Assembly (NCBI GenBank): GCA_937888615.1
Contig: CALABZ010000115.1
Location: 1-9,666 of the forward strand
Origin: an uncultured Lentisphaeria bacterium
GTDB lineage: Bacteria; Verrucomicrobiota; Lentisphaeria; Victivallales; Victivallaceae
Direction of reading: 5' to 3'
DNA: 9,666 bases
Both the position numbers and the translations under genes were made by a program. The notes below the pieces were generated by a model that saw only the letters and a program-made list of their open reading frames with translations, made no database searches and was not told the DNA's origin. Within the stretch, counting starts at the first letter, position 1. Each line of letters begins with the position of its first letter. Below, in pieces: positions 6,322-9,666 of the stretch.

Positions 6322-6616
6322 TGGTGATCATGAAATAGTTGACCGGCAGGATGCTGTCCTGCTGTTTAGCCAGGAATTTCGCCACTTTGTCCTGCCCGCA
6401 TTTGGGGCAATTGCGGTTGCCGCAGGACGGCCATGCAAAGTGTTCCGCGCCGCATTCCGGGCAGGCGTAAAGATTGCCGTGCCCCATCGCCGGGGTCCGG
6501 CAAGCACAAATATCGCGAACCGCATGACACTGTTCCGGGGTCATTCCGTACGGATAAGCGTCAATGTGGGCGCGAAAAATATTGGCGATCTCCGCCAAAG
6601 GCGTCAGAGGTCGTTC
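6322..6616 (-). pseudogene. IS91-type HUH transposase, N-terminal fragment
   Basis: About 95 residues match the start of IS91-family transposases. A leader helix TPLAEIANIFRAHIDAYP is followed by the zinc-binding domain with its cysteine pairs (CRTPAMGHG, ACPECG, SCGNRNCPKCG) and then KVAKFLAKQQ and LPVNYFMIT. In full-length relatives the next residues begin the catalytic HUH/tyrosine nickase domain, but here the sequence departs from the family immediately after the MIT codons (about 6322) and stops 11 residues later. The whole catalytic domain is therefore gone. The 5' end overlaps the last codons of the tyrosine recombinase in another frame, and no ATG is available at the family start, so initiation would need TTG or CTG or translational coupling. 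It cannot encode an active transposase. Confidence 0.78.
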
Positions 6617-7560
6617 ATGAGAGTTTCGAGTTTCCGGCTTCCAACCCGGCTCAGTTTTGAAGTCAAATGCAGATAATCCATCGTTGTGCGGAGGTCCGTG
6701 TGCCCGAGGTACTCTTGCACGATGCGAACCGGCACTCCTTCTTCCAGCGCATGAGTTGCAAACGAATGACGCAGCGTGTGAAGATTCAACGGGCGCTTGA
6801 ATCCAAGCTCCACCGCCGACCTCTGGAAGCACACCAGAAGAGTTTGAGATGAAAACGTTTTTTTGCCGATTCCACGGAGCCGCACAGGGTCCGTATAGCA
6901 GGGAAACAACAGCTCCCGATGGCGATGGGTTTTCCACATCTCACGCAAAATACGGATGGTGTTCCGAGGGATCGGCGCCACGCGGTTTTTACCGCCTTTG
7001 GTATTACGGATTTTGAGCAGCCCCTGAACTGCGTCAATGTCCGCGAACCGGACATTCAATGCCTCTCTTACCCGCAAGCCGCAACTGTAAATCAAACACA
7101 ACGCCGCATGAAAACGCACATCCTTTACGTTGCCGATAATCTGCCGGACTTCAGCCTGCGAGAGCACCTCCGGCAACGCTTTCACGATACGCTGACGGTA
7201 AAGTTTCAGCGTTTTGAAATCCCTCGGATAACTACTCTCAAAAAAGAATTTCAATGCCGAATAATGAATCATCAACGTGGAAGCGGACCAGTTCAGCTTG
7301 AACTCAATATGCCGCAGATAATTCCGGATATCGTCATCCGTCACATCCTTTGCCTTTTTCCACGTGTAGGCAAAAAATGTCAGTACCGCGGCACTGTACT
7401 TGATTATCGTTGCCTCCCGGAAACGATGGAAATGCAGATCTTCAAGAAAACGTTCCCGCAACGGACTGGAGCGTTTGCGCATTTTCTTCAAACGCTTACG
7501 GAGAACTTTCGACATACGGGCGGAATTCCGGACTCTTTTCACATCGTTGATGTTTGACAT
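6604..7560 (-). CDS. Tyrosine recombinase (phage integrase family)
   Basis: A 318-residue XerC/D-like site-specific recombinase. A basic N-terminal tail (1-35) precedes a SAM-like core-binding domain at about 36-122 and a catalytic domain from about 130. All catalytic residues are visible and correctly spaced: Arg163 in SCGLRVREAL, Lys188 in the TKGGKNR hairpin, His261 and Arg264 in HTLRHSFATH, His287 in YLGH and the nucleophile Tyr296 in TTMDYLHLT. The ATG at 7560 is chosen over an upstream start at 7602 because AAAGGAAGAG precedes it at good spacing. The stop codon overlaps the transposase fragment, so the two form one transcription unit. The enzyme looks intact although its partner is dead. 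Its usual role in IS91-like elements is not well established. An integron integrase is unlikely because the typical added helix region and attC-type sites are not seen. Confidence 0.9.
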   Translation of the reverse strand: MSNINDVKRVRNSARMSKVLRKRLKKMRKRSSPLRERFLEDLHFHRFREATIIKYSAAVLTFFAYTWKKAKDVTDDDIRNYLRHIEFKLNWSASTLMIHYSALKFFFESSYPRDFKTLKLYRQRIVKALPEVLSQAEVRQIIGNVKDVRFHAALCLIYSCGLRVREALNVRFADIDAVQGLLKIRNTKGGKNRVAPIPRNTIRILREMWKTHRHRELLFPCYTDPVRLRGIGKKTFSSQTLLVCFQRSAVELGFKRPLNLHTLRHSFATHALEEGVPVRIVQEYLGHTDLRTTMDYLHLTSKLSRVGSRKLETLMNDL

Positions 7561-7632
7561 AACTCTTCCTTTGTTTACGGCCTCCGATTCATTCGGAAAC
7601 ACTTAAACAAAAGATATCACTCCAGCGTACGA

Positions 7633-7690
7633 TGTGGAATGCCGCTACGACAACGGCTCAGTGTGGAATGCCGCCGCGACAGCGGCTCAG
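7633..7690. repeat. Two tandem 29-bp repeats with internal dyad
   Basis: Copies at 7633-7661 and 7662-7690 differ at only three positions. Each begins TGTGGAATGCCGC and ends CGGCTCAG. Within each copy GCCG(C) and (G)CGGC form an inverted repeat; the second copy pairs over 5 bp and the first over 4 bp. They sit between the recombinase promoter region and the 3' exon of the group II intron. Tandem repeats opening with TGT and ending in GGCTCAG resemble the multiple terminal repeats of some IS21-family elements, but no istA or istB is present in the window to confirm that. Confidence 0.85.
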
Positions 7691-7787
7691 TTCAAAAATC
7701 CCAACCGTATTTTTCCACTGCCCGAACAACAATATTTCCCATATTTTCAAAACGCCGAAAAAATAGCAAAAATCTACCCATATAGAC
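7691..7787. other. Non-coding stretch: intron 3' exon
   Basis: This AT-rich stretch between the tandem repeats and the intron 3' end is the 3' exon of the group II intron on the minus strand. It has no convincing reading frame, and the short frames crossing it run through the repeats or the intron RNA domains. It may belong to whatever element carries the 29-bp repeats. Confidence 0.5.
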
Positions 7788-7827
7788 ATCGGGTAAGGGC
7801 ATGGCGTTGCCGCCATGACCTCCCCTA
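7788..7827 (-). ncRNA. Group II intron domain VI
   Basis: On the minus strand ATGGCG, a GCAA tetraloop and CGCCAT form a perfect 6-bp stem (7816-7801) above a lower helix of GGGGAGG with CCCTTACCC. The unpaired A at 7794 is the likely branch-point for lariat formation. Confidence 0.85.
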
Positions 7828-7862
7828 AGAACCGTACTTGAAAGTTTCCCTTCATACGGCTC
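7828..7862 (-). ncRNA. Group II intron domain V (catalytic core)
   Basis: On the minus strand GAGCCGTA pairs with TACGGTTC as the basal stem, including the AGC catalytic triad. A small bulge follows, then an upper stem GAAGG/CTTTC closed by a GAAA tetraloop. This is the canonical domain V of about 34 nt and indicates that the ribozyme core is intact. It begins only about 24 nt after the reverse transcriptase stop codon. Confidence 0.93.
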
Positions 7863-7886
7863 AAGCCATCATAAGGCACTGATTCC

Positions 7887-9434
7887 TCAGCACCCGGTTG
7901 TCAGAGAGCTTGAGGCATTTATCTTGGACAGGGAGATTCTCTTTTTTCTCCTTGCCAGATATTCGGCGTCTTTCGGGTCGAAAGGGTTTGCATCGTTTCT
8001 TATTTTTATATGTTCGGTGAATTTAACATCACACATGTTCATAAGAACCCTTCTTTTCCCCGTTTTATTGATGCCGTAAAAGCACCAGTTTCTATTGCCG
8101 ATTCGGGTAAAGTATTTCCGTTTGATCCACTTGGCGTTCTTTTTTCCATGTCTGCGACAGGCCCACCGCCAGAGCTTTTTCCATATCCATGCGTCAAGCT
8201 TGGAAAATGTGGCTCTGCATCCGCAATGCCGGTTGTAGTTCGCCCAACCTCTGAGTATCGGATTGAGTTTTTCTATCAGAGTTGCGGCGGCGGCGGCTTT
8301 GTTGCTGTCGAAAACGTCTTTGATTTTCTGTCTGATTCTGAGAACTCTTTTTTCTGCGGGTTTTATCAGTAGTTTCCCTTTGTAGGTCCTGATATTGAAA
8401 CCGAGAAAATCGAATCCTTGTTCGAGGTGTGTAACGAATGTCTTTTCCTCCGACAGTTCCAGTCCACGATGCGCCAGGAATTCCCGGATCATCGGTTTGA
8501 TTTCACTTTCCAGCAGTTCTTTCGAGTTTGCCGTCACGATGAAGTCGTCCGCATATCGGATGAAATTGACACGTTTGTTGTTCCCTTTTCCTCGAGGCCC
8601 CCTCCAGACAGTTTTCCCATCGACCGATTTTTGAACTTTGTATTTCTGGCACAGCATGGTTTCGATTCCATCCAATGCCATATTGGCGATCGTTGGTGAA
8701 ATCACTGCACCCTGCGGTGCTCCAGAGTCCGTGGTTCGGTACTTTTCTCCCTCAAGACAGCCGCATTTCAGCCATTGTCGCAGGATTGGTTTTTCCATAG
8801 GAATGTGCTCCAGCATCCAATCGTGGCTGATTTTATCATAACAGCTTTTAATGTCGCCCTCTAAAATCCATGTCGGGCGGACTGTGGGTCTTGAGGTTAG
8901 TATACCCACCATCCTGATAGCGTCATGACAGCTTCGGCCCGGTCGGAACCCGTATGAATTGGGATCCGCCGTGGTTTCCGCTATCGGTTCGAGCGCCATC
9001 TTATAGAGCGCCTGCATTGCTCTGTCTCGCATCGTGGGGATTCCCAACGGACGTTTCTTATCGCTTCCGGGCTTCGGAATGAGTATCCGCCGGAGCGGTT
9101 TGGCGCGGTAGGCTTCCTGTTGTAACTCAAGGATTGCCCGTGCTTTCCGTTTGTCCGTGTTCCACCGAACCCCATCCACTCCCGTTGTGCGTTTGCCGGT
9201 GTTGGATGTTACCCGCTTCACTGCTAACGCTTTGGCGTAGAATGACCGGGTCAGGATTCGAGTGAGGGATTTTACTTTACCATATCTACCTTGCTTCTGA
9301 GCCTTCACAATTCGAGCTTGCAACTGTGCAACAGCTTTCTTCGCCTGTTCCCAGTCTATCCGGGTCCAGATGATTGTACCGTCAACGCGCATGGCCGGTT
9401 TACACCGGTCATTCCTTTTTTCGCTTTTTGACAT
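7887..9434 (-). CDS. ltrA: Group II intron reverse transcriptase/maturase
   Basis: A 515-residue intron-encoded protein. The RVT_N-like region lies at about 20-90 (RIDWEQAKKAV, GVDG at 85-88). The reverse transcriptase domain lies at about 115-350, with IPKPG and RPLGIPTMRDR (119-138), YGFRPGRS (161-168), GDIKSCYD (193-200, catalytic Asp194), SGAPQGAVISP (237-247), the YADD active site (294-297) and FDFLGF (341-346). The maturase (GIIM) domain spans about 360-440, with LNPILRGWANYNR at 390-402, followed by WKKLWRWACRRHGKK and KYF. After ANPFDP (482-487) the protein ends in a basic tail without the C-x-x-C/HNH endonuclease found at this point in many relatives. The start at 9434 is set by GGAGG 9 nt upstream; a TTG six codons earlier overlaps that site. 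All catalytic residues are present, so it appears functional. It is lower in GC than the metabolic genes on the left, consistent with acquisition by transfer. Confidence 0.96.
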   Translation of the reverse strand: MSKSEKRNDRCKPAMRVDGTIIWTRIDWEQAKKAVAQLQARIVKAQKQGRYGKVKSLTRILTRSFYAKALAVKRVTSNTGKRTTGVDGVRWNTDKRKARAILELQQEAYRAKPLRRILIPKPGSDKKRPLGIPTMRDRAMQALYKMALEPIAETTADPNSYGFRPGRSCHDAIRMVGILTSRPTVRPTWILEGDIKSCYDKISHDWMLEHIPMEKPILRQWLKCGCLEGEKYRTTDSGAPQGAVISPTIANMALDGIETMLCQKYKVQKSVDGKTVWRGPRGKGNNKRVNFIRYADDFIVTANSKELLESEIKPMIREFLAHRGLELSEEKTFVTHLEQGFDFLGFNIRTYKGKLLIKPAEKRVLRIRQKIKDVFDSNKAAAAATLIEKLNPILRGWANYNRHCGCRATFSKLDAWIWKKLWRWACRRHGKKNAKWIKRKYFTRIGNRNWCFYGINKTGKRRVLMNMCDVKFTEHIKIRNDANPFDPKDAEYLARRKKRISLSKINASSSLTTGC

Positions 9435-9666
9435 TCCTGTTTTCCTCCGCAATCGTTATTGTGGTTTCAGACCAGTTCGAAGTCTGCACGCTTTCGCGTC
9501 ACGGCAGTTGCCGCTATCCCAACTATTACCGTCGGGCCTTCGCTTCCTCGAACCTCTCTTACCCGCATCCTTTCGGTCTGCCTTGCGGCAGACTTTCCCA
9601 ATGGGAGGAGTACGGGCTTACTGAGTTCTGTTTGAATAACCGTAATGGATGGGTTAGGTTCCGCCT
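9435..9666 (-). ncRNA. Group II intron RNA upstream of the maturase (domains I-IV, partial)
   Basis: No gene is supported here; short frames on the plus strand are incidental. On the minus strand the sequence has intron-RNA character: GTCTGCC-GCAA-GGCAGAC is a perfect hairpin (9593-9576), ACGC-GAAA-GCGT is another (9499-9488), and GAACTCAGTAAGCCCGTA and CGAAAGG motifs are typical of the RNA preceding bacterial maturase frames. The maturase ribosome binding site GGAGG is at 9444-9448. Domain boundaries cannot be fixed without the 5' end. Confidence 0.7.

Larger units (their letters stand above)
6322..7632 (-). mobile_element. IS91-like element remnant with tyrosine recombinase
   Basis: Two genes in the order recombinase then transposase, overlapping and co-oriented, form the core of a subgroup of IS91-like elements that carry an accessory tyrosine recombinase. 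The transposase end is lost, so one terminus is missing. The other terminus is not identified; I place it provisionally at the start of the 29-bp tandem repeats. No flanking duplication is expected for this rolling-circle family. Confidence 0.55.
7788..9666 (-). mobile_element. Group II intron (5' end outside window)
   Basis: A retroelement made of a maturase-type reverse transcriptase frame followed by RNA domains V and VI. The 3' end is placed at 7788, where the minus strand ends CCCTTACCCGAT, matching the common bacterial group II 3' terminus and placing the bulged branch adenosine 7 nt from the end (7794). Upstream of the protein frame, structured sequence of domains I-IV continues to the window edge; the GTGCG-type 5' end is not reached. 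The intron would insert on the minus strand at the 7787/7788 junction. Confidence 0.9.

Noticed and set aside
6919..7557. 212-codon plus-strand frame opposite the tyrosine recombinase
   Set aside because: It mirrors a gene with all catalytic residues; its translation has no family features.
6604..7690. Integron-like structure (integrase with repeat sites)
   Set aside because: The tandem repeats are head-to-tail 29-mers without attC symmetry, no cassettes are present, and the recombinase is linked to an IS91-type transposase.
7633..7690. CRISPR array
   Set aside because: The two repeats abut directly with no spacer, and no cas gene is nearby.
7658..7879. 73-codon minus-strand frame downstream of the maturase
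   Set aside because: It crosses intron domains V and VI, the intron/exon junction and a tandem repeat, so it cannot be a single conserved protein.
7887..9434. Reverse transcriptase as part of a retron, diversity-generating element or defence system
   Set aside because: The maturase domain and an adjoining canonical domain V and VI identify a group II intron; there is no template/variable repeat pair or msr/msd-like RNA.

Overview
The window looks like a chromosomal segment from a gut or environmental PVC-group bacterium, most like Lentisphaerota (Victivallis-type). This is inferred from the moderately high GC of the metabolic genes, a cytoplasmic beta-propeller protein of a kind common in that group, a ceramidase-like protein family typical of Planctomycetes/Lentisphaerae, and dense accessory elements. 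The taxonomic call is tentative because no rRNA or phylogenetic marker is present.

Layout. (1) Positions 1-1313, plus strand: the last codons of an upstream gene, overlapping by start/stop with a beta-propeller protein of unknown function. (2) Positions 1381-4182, minus strand: a tight three-gene operon of glycerophosphodiester phosphodiesterase, AraM/EgsA-type sn-glycerol-1-phosphate dehydrogenase and NagD/AraL-type HAD phosphatase. (3) Positions 4183-4436: an AT-rich divergent control region with repeated TGAYTGAAT boxes, promoter-like hexamers on both strands and a 17-bp palindrome in the leader. (4) Positions 4437-5216, plus strand: a DeoR/GlpR-family repressor ending at a strong bidirectional terminator. 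(5) Positions 5337-6308, minus strand: a 5'-truncated neutral-ceramidase-like gene. (6) Positions 6322-7560, minus strand: remnant of an IS91-type element, with an intact tyrosine recombinase gene followed by an overlapping, truncated zinc-finger HUH transposase. (7) Positions 7633-7690: two tandem 29-bp repeats of unknown origin. (8) Positions 7788-9666 and beyond, minus strand: a group II intron with intact-looking reverse transcriptase/maturase and clear RNA domains V and VI; its 5' end is outside the window.

How the genes may work together. The operon can be read as a path in which a glycerophosphodiester is hydrolysed to a glycerol phosphate, the sn-glycerol-1-phosphate enantiomer is oxidised to dihydroxyacetone phosphate, and a HAD phosphatase dephosphorylates a related phosphoester. 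The divergent DeoR-type repressor would sense a phosphorylated intermediate and control both directions through the boxes between them. The AraL-like/AraM pair echoes the adjacent araL-araM genes of Bacillus subtilis, but here it sits next to a phosphodiesterase rather than arabinose genes. The right half is a pile-up of mobile elements that appears to have destroyed the 5' part of the ceramidase-like gene.
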